From: Selenomonadaceae bacterium
Lineage (GTDB): Bacteria > Bacillota > Negativicutes > Selenomonadales > Selenomonadaceae
Direction of reading: 5' to 3'
DNA: 32,680 nt
Assembly (NCBI GenBank): GCA_017484005.1
Contig: JAFUTY010000028.1
Location: 1 to 32,680 of the forward strand
Under the pieces are notes generated by a model. That model was not told where the DNA came from. It worked only from the letters and a program-made list of their open reading frames with translations, and did no database searches. This document shows positions 9,324-17,221 of the stretch, piece by piece; within the stretch, counting starts at the first letter, position 1, and each line of letters starts with the position of its first letter. The translations under genes and the position numbers were made by a program.

Positions 9324-9953
9324 ATGAAAATTGCAGTTGTCGCGGCGAATGGAAAAGCTGGAAAATTGATCGTCAAGGAAGCAGTTGATCGCGGATTCGA
9401 TGTCACAGCGATTGCGCGGAGTGACAATAAAACTGACGCGAAAAAATTTTTGAAAAAGGATCTGATGGATCTCACGGCGGAAGATTTGAAAGGATTCGAT
9501 GCAGTTGTCGATGCATTTGGAACATTCAATCCGGATACTCTTTCGCAACATTCAGTGACGTTGAAACATCTTTGCGATATTTTGTCGAAATCTGAAACTC
9601 GATTGTTGATTGTCGGCGGCGCGGGAAGTCTGTACATCGATAAAACTCACACGACGCAAGTCATGGACACTCCAGATTTTCCGCCCGAATTCAAACCTCT
9701 CGCAAGTGCTCAAGCCAAAGCTCTCGCGGAACTCAGAAATCGCGACGATGTTAAATGGACATTCATCTCGCCAGCTGGAGATTTTCAAGCAGAGGGCGAT
9801 CGCACTGGAAAATATATTCTTGCCGGCGAAGAATTTACTCTCAATTCCAAAGGCGAAAGCATTATCAGTTATGCAGATTATGCAATTGCGATGGTTGATG
9901 AAATCGAAAAAGGAAATCATATTCGTCAGAGAATTTCAGTTGTCCGCGAATGA
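9324..9953 (+). CDS. NAD(P)-binding oxidoreductase, YwnB/NmrA-like (copy 1)
   Basis: A 209-residue atypical short-chain dehydrogenase-type protein. The N terminus MKIAVVAANGKAGKLIV carries the Rossmann G-x-x-G motif, and VVDAFGT and IVGGAGSLY follow the fold. There is no clear Tyr-x3-Lys pair, as in YwnB and NmrA relatives, some of which bind NAD(P) without known catalysis. AAGGGG lies 11 bases before the ATG at 9324. An in-frame ATG at 9255 would put the promoter inside the coding region and is rejected; the chosen length also equals that of the paralogue at 10113. It is divergent from the YwnA-like regulator, which suggests redox or electrophile-linked expression. The substrate is unknown. 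Confidence 0.88.
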   Translation: MKIAVVAANGKAGKLIVKEAVDRGFDVTAIARSDNKTDAKKFLKKDLMDLTAEDLKGFDAVVDAFGTFNPDTLSQHSVTLKHLCDILSKSETRLLIVGGAGSLYIDKTHTTQVMDTPDFPPEFKPLASAQAKALAELRNRDDVKWTFISPAGDFQAEGDRTGKYILAGEEFTLNSKGESIISYADYAIAMVDEIEKGNHIRQRISVVRE

Positions 9954-10013
9954 ATCTCAATAAATTTCTGTCCTCTAAGAATAATTTTTGATCAATATCT
10001 GTCAAATAGCACG

Positions 10014-10058
10014 AAAAAAATCCTCGAAGATCAAAATGATCCTCGGGGATTTTTTTTT
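10014..10058 (+). terminator. Rho-independent terminator after copy 1 reductase
   Basis: Stem arms AAATCCTCGAAGATC and GATCCTCGGGGATTT around an AAAAT loop, followed by a run of about nine T. G-U pairs complete the stem. The A-run on the left makes it potentially bidirectional. The tail continues ATTTCCG, a sequence shared with two other terminators in the window. Confidence 0.85.
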
Positions 10059-10112
10059 ATTTCCGATTCGATTAAAATATTCGCAAAAATTTTTCAAAGG
10101 AGATGGTGTCGA

Positions 10113-10742
10113 ATGAAAATTGCTGTCGTTGCGGCAAATGGTCGAGTCGGTCGAGCTGTGGTGATTGAAGCTTATCAGCGAAAGCATATTGTCACAGCAT
10201 TCGGTCGCGGAGAAAATAAAACAATCACAAGCCGTTTCACTGACAAGGATCTTTTCTATATCACGAAGGAAGATCTCGAGGGATGCGATGCAGTTGTCGA
10301 TGCGTTTGGAGTTTGGATTCCGAGTTTATTTGCAAATTATGCGGCGAGCGTCAAACATCTTTGCAAACTTCTTCGAAAGACTGATACTCAACTCGTGATT
10401 GTCGGCAACGCTGGAATTCTATACACCGATGAATCTCACACCGAGCAATTGATGGACACTCCGCAATATCCTTCAGCGTTTCGAGGAGTTGCAGCAGCAG
10501 CAGGTGAGGCACTCACTGAAGTCAGAAAGCATGACGATGTATTGTGGACTTATCTCGTTCCAGCCAACAATTTTCAGCCGGATGGATTGCGCACTCGAAA
10601 ATATTTATTTGCAGGCGAAGAATGGACGAAAAATGAATTCAATCAAAGTGTTATAAGTTATGGCGATTATGCTTCGGCACTCGTTGATATCATCGAGAGT
10701 CGAGAATGTATTCATGAAGTGATTTCAGTCTATCGAATGTGA
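10113..10742 (+). CDS. NAD(P)-binding oxidoreductase, YwnB/NmrA-like (copy 2)
   Basis: A 209-residue paralogue of the preceding gene, with MKIAVVAANGRVGRAVV, VVDAFGVW, IVGNAGILY and LMDTPQYP in the same places. AAAGGAG precedes the ATG at 10113. The terminator between the copies means copy 2 needs its own promoter or read-through; TAAAAT at 10073-10078 is a possible -10 but I find no convincing -35 with it. No catalytic residue pair is evident and the substrate is unknown. The two copies are the same length and clearly homologous but differ at many positions, so the duplication is not recent. Confidence 0.87.
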   Translation: MKIAVVAANGRVGRAVVIEAYQRKHIVTAFGRGENKTITSRFTDKDLFYITKEDLEGCDAVVDAFGVWIPSLFANYAASVKHLCKLLRKTDTQLVIVGNAGILYTDESHTEQLMDTPQYPSAFRGVAAAAGEALTEVRKHDDVLWTYLVPANNFQPDGLRTRKYLFAGEEWTKNEFNQSVISYGDYASALVDIIESRECIHEVISVYRM

Positions 10743-10820
10743 AAAATTAATTCATGGCAAACATAAATTCTGGTGTAAATTATTGAAATCCGAATTAATT
10801 TGAAATTCTCGAAATCAAAT

Positions 10821-10877
10821 AAAAAAAATCTCCTCGGTAGATCCACACTTGCTAGATCTATCGAGGAGATTTTTTTC
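10821..10877. terminator. Bidirectional terminator between convergent units
   Basis: A 22-base stem (10822-10843 with 10855-10876) around an 11-base loop, flanked by an A-run and a T-run, with one G-U pair. It serves the reductase gene on the plus strand and the sugar operon on the minus strand. The rest of 10743-10889 shows no gene. Confidence 0.92.
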
Positions 10878-10889
10878 GGTAAGTAACTT

Positions 10890-12176
10890 CTATCTTCTGA
10901 ATATGTATTTGACAGCCTCAAGCAAATCCTTCGAACAATGACAATTTGTAACAGATTCTTCGCCGATGTAAATAGACTGACAGCCTGCAGCGATTCCAGC
11001 CTCCACATCTCTCAAACTGTCGCCAATCATATACGATTGAGAAAGATCGATGTTATATTTTTCCGCCATTTTCAACAGCATACCAGGCTTAGGTTTTCGA
11101 CAGTCACAATCAAACTTCAACTCTGTCACTTCGCCTGCAAATCCTTTATCGGGATGATGCGGACAAAAAATTATATCATCAACATAAACGCCTTCCATTC
11201 CGAGCAACATCTGCAAATGATCGTGAATTCGTTTCATTTCATCGAAACTACATTCGCCTCTCGCAATAACCGGCTGATTCGATGCAATAATAGCGATATA
11301 GGAACTTTGATTGATTAACCGGAGTGCTTCTGAAACGCCATCAATCAACTCGAGCTGTTCAGGGCAATTCACATATCCAACATACTCATTGATCGTGCCA
11401 TCTCTATCAATAAATATTGCTTTTTGTCTGTTTTTTAAATTTTTTGCTGAGATGATTCCAGATTCAAAATCTGCGCTTACCCGATGATAACGTTCCGGCG
11501 TTCCCATATCCTTAACATATTCCGGCGAATCATAAGCAAAAATTTTTTTCCGTGAAATATTTGGTTTCAAAATATCTCTGTCTAAATCAACTTTAGACTT
11601 TCTCCAGATTTCAGAACCAAAATCCAAAAAATCACGACTGAGCATATGAATTCCTGCATTAACTCGATTCGGAACATCACTGCGCTCTTCCTCTTTATTA
11701 AACCATCTGACAATCCTTCCATCAACATTCGCATCTATAACAGCACTATCATACGGATGTTGATTGGGATGAGTAAACAGCGTCGCATCTGCAGATTTCA
11801 GATTGTGATACTCCAACATTCTATACAAATCGAAATCGAAGAGAATATCACCATTAACGATCAGAAACAAATCCGCCTTATCAGAAAGAAATCTCAACGC
11901 TCCAGCTGTTCCCAAAGGCTCATTTTCTTCAATGTAATCAATATGAACTCCAAATTGATTACCATCTCCAAAATAATCCTTAATGACAGTCCCGAGATAT
12001 CCAATAGAGATCGTGACATTTTTTATTCCGGCTCGTGAGAAAAATTTAAGTTGATGTTCAAGCACAGGGACGCCACAGACGCGAATCATGGGTTTTGGAA
12101 TATCGCTCGCGATGCTTTGAATCCGAGTTCCTCGCCCGCCAGCCATTATCACTACTTGCAAATTGGTGTCATTCAC
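10890..12176 (-). CDS. Fused sugar-1-phosphate guanylyltransferase / GmhB-like HAD phosphatase
   Basis: A 428-residue two-domain enzyme. Residues 7-235 are a nucleotidyltransferase: VVIMAGGRGTRI signature, PKPM lysine, IVNGDILFD metal site. Residues 251-428 are a HAD-IIIA phosphatase: FIDRDGTIN with D257 and D259, and zinc ligands C338, H340, C357 and C359 as in GmhB. This pairs steps 3 and 4 of GDP-D-glycero-D-manno-heptose synthesis (1,7-bisphosphate 7-phosphatase, then 1-phosphate guanylyltransferase, HddC type) in one chain. The start is a GTG at 12176, with GGGAG 7 bases upstream and no nearby in-frame ATG. It is the last gene of the operon, 17 bases after the glycosyltransferase. Heptose specificity is inferred from GmhB features and neighbours; a mannose-type substrate for the transferase domain is not excluded. 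Confidence 0.87.
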   Translation of the reverse strand: MNDTNLQVVIMAGGRGTRIQSIASDIPKPMIRVCGVPVLEHQLKFFSRAGIKNVTISIGYLGTVIKDYFGDGNQFGVHIDYIEENEPLGTAGALRFLSDKADLFLIVNGDILFDFDLYRMLEYHNLKSADATLFTHPNQHPYDSAVIDANVDGRIVRWFNKEEERSDVPNRVNAGIHMLSRDFLDFGSEIWRKSKVDLDRDILKPNISRKKIFAYDSPEYVKDMGTPERYHRVSADFESGIISAKNLKNRQKAIFIDRDGTINEYVGYVNCPEQLELIDGVSEALRLINQSSYIAIIASNQPVIARGECSFDEMKRIHDHLQMLLGMEGVYVDDIIFCPHHPDKGFAGEVTELKFDCDCRKPKPGMLLKMAEKYNIDLSQSYMIGDSLRDVEAGIAAGCQSIYIGEESVTNCHCSKDLLEAVKYIFRR

Positions 12177-12193
12177 TTTTTATCTCCCACAAA

Positions 12194-13792
12194 TCATTTC
12201 ATTTGACCGTAAAAAATATCGGGCACAAAAGTGATTTCGCCAGTGAGTAACATTGATTCAATAACAAACAGCAAGGAAGAATCTGCTTGATCATGTTTTT
12301 GAGAATTTTGATGAAAGCGCAGATTATTTTTATTCAAAAAACCGAGTCTGAAAAACTTTGTGCCCAACAAAGTGTTGATTTTACGTTCAGAAATCAAGCT
12401 CAACTTTTGAGAAACGTCCAAAGATAACGACTCAAATTGATTTAGATTCAAAAATGGCGCATCGCACAGGATATCAAAATTTCTATCCCTGTAATTGACA
12501 ATTCCATTTTCACTTTCATTTAGAAAATTTACTGAAAAAATGAGATCCGTCGTGCAAGAATTCATTACAGCATCATAGTTAGACATGTTGAAACGTTCCT
12601 TGGTGTCTAAATATTTGCTGAAATAATTCTTGGTGTACTCTTCCTTTATTGTATAGAAAAAACTATACAATAATTGAGGAGAAACAAACTCATTGCCAGT
12701 TAAAAATGAGACATAAAGTCCACGCGCACAATCAAGTCCTTTGTTGAAAGCCTCATATTTGTCGACAGAGTTACTCACTTTAAGTAAATTGAAATTTTCA
12801 AGTCCTGAAAATTTCCTGCAAACGTCACCGACATTGTTTTTGCTGGAATCAATAATGATCACTTCATAGTCTTTAGTGTTTTGATAGAGAATACTTTGCA
12901 ACGTAATCTCAAGATTTGCATCGTTATCTCCTGCATAGACTATGAAAGAAACTGTCGGTGGCAACTGAAGTTCAGTATATGAGAGTCTCATTGGAACTTG
13001 GATTTTTATAAAATCTTTGGAAGCATCCGCGGAATTACTAGGAACGTATCGTCGCGCTCCAGGATTCTGATTTAACCATGCGCCCCACCAGCTAAAAGTG
13101 CTATTTGCTGTTATGTTATGGCTACAAATGCTCATCAGATACAACTCTTCTGTCTCTGATGAGCAACCTTCAATGAATTCAGTTGGAACGCCCAATGCCA
13201 GATTTTCTTTTGCCCAACCGATATCGTCTGAAAAAACAAATGCCGTGATATTAGGGAAGTCTCTCTTCAGTTCGTTTACAGCCTGCGTGTAGTAATACAA
13301 GGGCATCATCGGTGCCAAGAAACTTCTATCAAAAGGATGTATAAAACTCCCATGCCGAATGTGTAACGATACAGAGCAATCAGAATTGAGAATTCTCTTT
13401 TTCCAAGACTCAGCCACTTCACACAGTGGATTCTTCAAAGTGAATTCTTGTTTTAACAGATCAGCAATATCAAGAAACAAATCTTCTCTTTGAATTTTAT
13501 TAGCCTCTTGAATGTATACATTGCTGTCACAAAAAATCCTATCAGGAGTATGTTGATCATTTATGATTTGCCAGTCTCTCTCATTTATACTTTCAATTTC
13601 TTGTTGCGTTGCAATAACTTCTTTTATGTTATATTGACCAAGACGATAGCCACCATGATCCCAATTTTTTTGTTTTTCGGCATCCATAACATCCAGTTTC
13701 AGTTCGGTATTTAATTTAAGTGCCAAACTGCGTCCAATCGCATACCGAAAGAGCTGATTTCCAAGCCCTCCTCCTATGCGAGTTATAACCAT
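12194..13792 (-). CDS. Glycosyltransferase: GT11 domain fused to a GT2-like domain
   Basis: A 532-residue protein. Residues 1-275 match family GT11 (alpha-1,2-fucosyltransferase-like, GDP-sugar donors): MVITRIGGGLGNQLFRYA, SLHIRHGSF, FVFSDDIGWAKE and NSTFSWWGAWLN. The usual HxRRGD reads HIRHGS. Residues 279 to about 480 look like a GT-A/GT2 fold (VSFIVYAGDNDANLEITLQSIL, YEVIIIDSS, AFNKGLDCARGLYVSFL), but the expected D-x-D region reads TGNE at 365-368, so this half may be inactive or only bind. GGAGAG precedes the ATG at 13792 by 10 bases. Its place in a GDP-heptose operon suggests a GDP-deoxyheptose donor in place of GDP-fucose. Its codon use is less CGA-rich than that of the flanking genes. 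Confidence 0.85.
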   Translation of the reverse strand: MVITRIGGGLGNQLFRYAIGRSLALKLNTELKLDVMDAEKQKNWDHGGYRLGQYNIKEVIATQQEIESINERDWQIINDQHTPDRIFCDSNVYIQEANKIQREDLFLDIADLLKQEFTLKNPLCEVAESWKKRILNSDCSVSLHIRHGSFIHPFDRSFLAPMMPLYYYTQAVNELKRDFPNITAFVFSDDIGWAKENLALGVPTEFIEGCSSETEELYLMSICSHNITANSTFSWWGAWLNQNPGARRYVPSNSADASKDFIKIQVPMRLSYTELQLPPTVSFIVYAGDNDANLEITLQSILYQNTKDYEVIIIDSSKNNVGDVCRKFSGLENFNLLKVSNSVDKYEAFNKGLDCARGLYVSFLTGNEFVSPQLLYSFFYTIKEEYTKNYFSKYLDTKERFNMSNYDAVMNSCTTDLIFSVNFLNESENGIVNYRDRNFDILCDAPFLNLNQFESLSLDVSQKLSLISERKINTLLGTKFFRLGFLNKNNLRFHQNSQKHDQADSSLLFVIESMLLTGEITFVPDIFYGQMK

Positions 13793-13813
13793 GACGAAAC
13801 CACTCTCCTAAAT

Positions 13814-14836
13814 TCAACGTGTGAAATATGTCTCAGTTCGCTTGATTTTTTCACGCCAATACTCAAGCAAATCTTCCATTGTCTTTTCGAATAGAATAAG
13901 CGGTTTCCAACCAGTGTGCTCCATAAATTTTCGGCAATCAGGAATTTGCAGATCGGCATCTATCGGACGCAATCTCTCAGGATCAACTTGAATTTCGATC
14001 TTTTCACCGCAAGGCGACATCGATAACAATGTATTTAAAGTGTCACCGACTTCACAAGTATAAGTGCCGCCGATATTGTAATACTCTCCCGCAATTGGAT
14101 CTTTCGTAACTAACATATAATAAGCTCTAACGGCATCGCGAACATCCGCATAAGTACGTAAAGATTTAAGATTCCCGACTTTTACGACAGGCTCAATAAT
14201 TTCTTTCTCGATCATGGCAATTTGTTTAGCGAAAGTTGATTCATGGAAAACATCTCCACGTCTTGGTCCCGTATGAGTGAACATTCGCGTCGTCATAATT
14301 GTCATGCCGTACGCTTCTGCATAATATCTTCCCAACAAATCAGTACCGACTTTAGAAATTGCATACGGCGACGCTGGATGAAATGAACAATCCTCATTAA
14401 TTCCATTCGGCGGCTTTTTTTCTGGAGGTATGCGTCCAAAAACTTCGGAGGATGCACAAACATGAATAACAGGATTCAGTCCTAAAATCTTTACACTCTC
14501 GAGCAATCGACATGTCCCCAAAATATTAGTGTTTAACGTTTCGATTGGCGAAGTGAAACTCGTTTGCGGATAACTTTGCGCTGCAAGATGAAAAATATAA
14601 TCGGGCTGAACTTTCTTCAAAACGTATATCAACGACGCTTGATCATTCAAATCGCCATATTCGACAGTCACACGATCTTTTTTGTTGATTCTATCTACGA
14701 GATGCAGAATGTTATCGATAGGACTGCGCCAACGTTGCATTCCACAAATTTCCCAATCAGTATTTTCCAATAGGAAATCAGCCAAATGTGAGCCGACCAT
14801 TCCAGTCATTCCAGTGATAAGTGCCTTAGTCGCCAT
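13814..14836 (-). CDS. GDP-sugar 4,6-dehydratase (GDP-mannose/GDP-heptose type, extended SDR)
   Basis: A 340-residue NAD(P)-dependent SDR. GMTGMVG (9-15) binds the cofactor, CASSEVFG supplies the Ser/Thr-Glu pair (S129, E131), and Y158-x3-K162 is the catalytic pair. These are the hallmarks of GDP-D-mannose 4,6-dehydratases, which turn a GDP-sugar into the GDP-4-keto-6-deoxy sugar. GAGG lies 7 bases before the ATG at 14836; a TTG at 14842 is a poorer choice. It lies 29 bases after the dehydratase-type PLP gene and upstream of the glycosyltransferase. With heptose genes at both ends of the operon, GDP-heptose (as for Campylobacter DmhA/WcbK) is a likely substrate, but GDP-mannose cannot be excluded from sequence alone. 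Confidence 0.88.
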   Translation of the reverse strand: MATKALITGMTGMVGSHLADFLLENTDWEICGMQRWRSPIDNILHLVDRINKKDRVTVEYGDLNDQASLIYVLKKVQPDYIFHLAAQSYPQTSFTSPIETLNTNILGTCRLLESVKILGLNPVIHVCASSEVFGRIPPEKKPPNGINEDCSFHPASPYAISKVGTDLLGRYYAEAYGMTIMTTRMFTHTGPRRGDVFHESTFAKQIAMIEKEIIEPVVKVGNLKSLRTYADVRDAVRAYYMLVTKDPIAGEYYNIGGTYTCEVGDTLNTLLSMSPCGEKIEIQVDPERLRPIDADLQIPDCRKFMEHTGWKPLILFEKTMEDLLEYWREKIKRTETYFTR

Positions 14837-14865
14837 TGACAAACCTCATTCCCATTTTTTCGATG

Positions 14866-16023
14866 TCATAGAGCGTTGAGTACCTTACAAAGATTCAAGA
14901 TTTTATACTCATCCAAGTCAGGATAATTTCCGACATACAAACCGAATTCGTGAATATATTCCGCATTTTTCAACGTTTGCGGATTAATCTCTGGAAAGAC
15001 ATTCTTTATAAAACGTTGACGAGCTAGATTTCCGCCGCCAGCAGTACCACGTCTGAACTCGACTTTCTCTTCATTCAAAACATTGACGACTTTTTCATAC
15101 AGTTTCTTGTCAGAATTTTTAACAATCAGGATGAGTGCATAATTCACACTTCCGACGGTGTCAAAATCCACGAAATATTTTTCGCCGTCAAGATTCTTTA
15201 AGTACAAATCGAAATTGTGTTTACGTTTGTCATTGTTTTCATCAAGACGTTTAATCTGATTCAAGCCAATGACTGCATTCAATTCAGTGCTACGCATATT
15301 GAATCCAGCCACATGGAAAGTAAACTCTGGATATGTATCTGGAGACTGCAGTTTTGTCCGATATTCTTCATTGCATTCTCGAATCATTCCATGGCTACGG
15401 AACATTCTCGCGTATTGATAAAACTCTTCGTCATCAGTACATACAACTCCGCCCTCGATCGTGCTCATATGGTGGGCGTAATAAAATGAAAAATTCGATG
15501 CCTTTCCAAAAGTTCCGATCTTCTTTCCATTGTGAGTAGCACCGTGAGACTCGCAACAATCCTCAAGCAACAGAATATTCTTAGCTTTGAGAGTCTCGAG
15601 CAATTTATCAGTCAATCCGTCGAATCCCAAAACGTGAGTCAAAAATACAGCTTTGGTTTTAGGAGTAATTTTGCTCAAAACTGCATCATCATCGAGCGAG
15701 AGATTTTTCAAATTAACGTCAGCGAAAACTGGAGTGTGTCCTGCATTAATTACAGCGGCAATAGTGCTTGACCATCCAATTGGCGCAACGATAACCTCGC
15801 CCTTGCCATAAAGTTCAGCAAGCACATGAGCCGTTATGTAATTTGCCGAAGATCCAGAATTCACGAATAATGTATATTTCGTGCCGAGCCATCCACTCCA
15901 AGTCTTTTCGAATTCTTGAACCTTGCCGCCTTGAGTAAATCTATCGGAAGTTTTCAGAAAATTTACGAGTGCATCAACATCCTCGCGGAGGATATTGTTA
16001 TGCATCAATGGAAAATCGATCAT
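14866..16023 (-). CDS. PLP/PMP-dependent GDP-4-keto-6-deoxy sugar 3-dehydratase, ColD-like
   Basis: A 385-residue DegT/DnrJ/EryC1/StrS-fold protein. In aminotransferases of this family the PLP lysine sits in F-S-F-x-x-A-K; here the segment reads NFSFYYAHHMSTIEGG, with H184 at that position. A His there is the signature of the 3-dehydratases ColD (colitose; His at 188, 388 residues) and RfbH/E1, which remove the C3 hydroxyl instead of transaminating. There is no RfbH-like N-terminal [2Fe-2S] extension, so the ColD type fits best. GAGAGGTG lies 8 bases before the ATG at 16023; upstream in-frame codons lack a ribosome site. Predicted product after the 4,6-dehydratase: a GDP-4-keto-3,6-dideoxy sugar. 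The operon has no ColC-like reductase to finish the pathway. Confidence 0.85.
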   Translation of the reverse strand: MIDFPLMHNNILREDVDALVNFLKTSDRFTQGGKVQEFEKTWSGWLGTKYTLFVNSGSSANYITAHVLAELYGKGEVIVAPIGWSSTIAAVINAGHTPVFADVNLKNLSLDDDAVLSKITPKTKAVFLTHVLGFDGLTDKLLETLKAKNILLLEDCCESHGATHNGKKIGTFGKASNFSFYYAHHMSTIEGGVVCTDDEEFYQYARMFRSHGMIRECNEEYRTKLQSPDTYPEFTFHVAGFNMRSTELNAVIGLNQIKRLDENNDKRKHNFDLYLKNLDGEKYFVDFDTVGSVNYALILIVKNSDKKLYEKVVNVLNEEKVEFRRGTAGGGNLARQRFIKNVFPEINPQTLKNAEYIHEFGLYVGNYPDLDEYKILNLCKVLNAL

Positions 16024-16074
16024 CGATACAGCACCTCTCACATTATAAACCGCAATCAAAACGATGTTTGAGAA

Positions 16075-17067
16075 TTACTCCTCACGATAATAAACGACTT
16101 GACTTCCATTTTCCTCAAAGTTGAATGGGATATTCAGATAATCCTTCAGGCTTTCAAGCAATCCAGCACGTTTTTCAGGTGCGCAGAAAAATAACATGAA
16201 TCCACCACCGCCAGCACCGAGTATCTTTCCACCAACAGCTCCATTTTCTAGACCACGTTCATACAATTTATCAAGCGAGCTCGTGGAAACTTTGTCAGAT
16301 AAACTCTTTTTCAATTCCCAAGCTTTATTCAACAGGCGACCAAAATTCAAAATATCTTCGTCGCTCGTCAAAATTTCCAGAGCGTCATTTACCATTTCAG
16401 ACATCTGACGTAACGAATTCTCTTTTTTAGCGAAATTGCTAACTTTTTCCTTTTCGATATCAGTTGCGAATCTTTGGAATCCGCTAAAAATCAAAACGAG
16501 ATGACTTTCAAGCTCCTTTTTACGTTCCTTAGTAATTGTGACTGGATGAACAAAAAAGCCATTTTTACCGAACGTAACATGATTCAAACCGCCGAATGAT
16601 GCCGCAATTTGATCTTGAACACCGACGACTTCTCCAATCATGTCGCGTTCTATGTGAATCGCGTCAACAGCAAGCTTTCGTTTATTTGCCATTCGTCCAT
16701 TCAAGCCATATAGAGCATTCAATAATCCAACAGTAAATGCAGAACTCGAGCCCATACCAGATCTCGCGGGAATATCCGTGTTGTAATGCATGTCGAGCCC
16801 ATAATTCAAATTAAAGAATCGCATCGTCTCGCGGATCGAAGGATGGCGAATTTCATCGATCTCATTGACTTCTTCGCGAGCACTTCCATATTGAAATTGA
16901 TGTTTATAACTCCAATATGGCATCAACTTTCTGCAAGTGATATAGACATATTTGTCAATCGTGGTTGAAAGCACAGCTCCACCATTTTCCGCTCTTTGAT
17001 AATAATCTGGAAAATCTGTGCCGCCTCCGAAAAATGAAATTCTGAAAGGCGTTCTAGTAATAATCAT
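16075..17067 (-). CDS. hddA: GHMP-family sugar kinase, D-glycero-D-manno-heptose 7-phosphate kinase-like (HddA)
   Basis: A 330-residue GHMP kinase. It begins MIITRTPFRISFFGGGTDFPDY, carries the ATP loop PARSGMGSSSAF near 101-112 and the C-terminal GAGGGGFMLFF motif, an arrangement typical of HddA and of fucokinase-like relatives. HddA phosphorylates heptose 7-phosphate at C1 to give the 1,7-bisphosphate. TGAGGA lies 7 bases before the ATG at 17067; the longer GTG at 17094 has no ribosome site. It is the first gene of the operon, behind the promoter at 17121-17149. GmhA, the isomerase that would supply its substrate, is not in the window. The heptose assignment rests on the similarity plus the GmhB/HddC fusion at the other end of the operon. 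Confidence 0.84.
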   Translation of the reverse strand: MIITRTPFRISFFGGGTDFPDYYQRAENGGAVLSTTIDKYVYITCRKLMPYWSYKHQFQYGSAREEVNEIDEIRHPSIRETMRFFNLNYGLDMHYNTDIPARSGMGSSSAFTVGLLNALYGLNGRMANKRKLAVDAIHIERDMIGEVVGVQDQIAASFGGLNHVTFGKNGFFVHPVTITKERKKELESHLVLIFSGFQRFATDIEKEKVSNFAKKENSLRQMSEMVNDALEILTSDEDILNFGRLLNKAWELKKSLSDKVSTSSLDKLYERGLENGAVGGKILGAGGGGFMLFFCAPEKRAGLLESLKDYLNIPFNFEENGSQVVYYREE

Positions 17068-17120
17068 CTCAAAATCCTCACAACAATGTATCACTTATCA
17101 CGAACCAAAAAACTTCGGTT

Positions 17121-17149
17121 AGAATAATTCATCATTCAAGCGTTGTCAA
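17121..17149 (-). promoter_or_regulatory. Sigma-70-type promoter of the heptose operon
   Basis: On the minus strand a consensus -35 TTGACA (17149-17144), a 17-base spacer and -10 TATTCT (17126-17121, 4 of 6). It lies about 54 bases upstream of the hddA-like start and just beyond the terminator of the GH3 gene. Confidence 0.75.
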
Positions 17150-17155
17150 TGATAT

Positions 17156-17199
17156 GAAAAAGATCCGAGGATCAAATCGATCTTCGGATCTCTTTTTTT
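17156..17199. terminator. Terminator downstream of the GH3 gene
   Basis: Stem AGATCCGAGGATC (17161-17173) and GATCTTCGGATCT (17179-17191) around an AAATC loop, with T-rich sequence on both sides. It separates the GH3 gene from the promoter of the heptose operon. Confidence 0.88.
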
Positions 17200-17221
17200 G
17201 TTCGGGAAAAATTTTATTGAT

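Noticed and set aside
14866..16023. Aminotransferase (perosamine-type) assignment of the DegT-fold enzyme
   Set aside because: The PLP-binding lysine is replaced by His, which marks 3-dehydratases.
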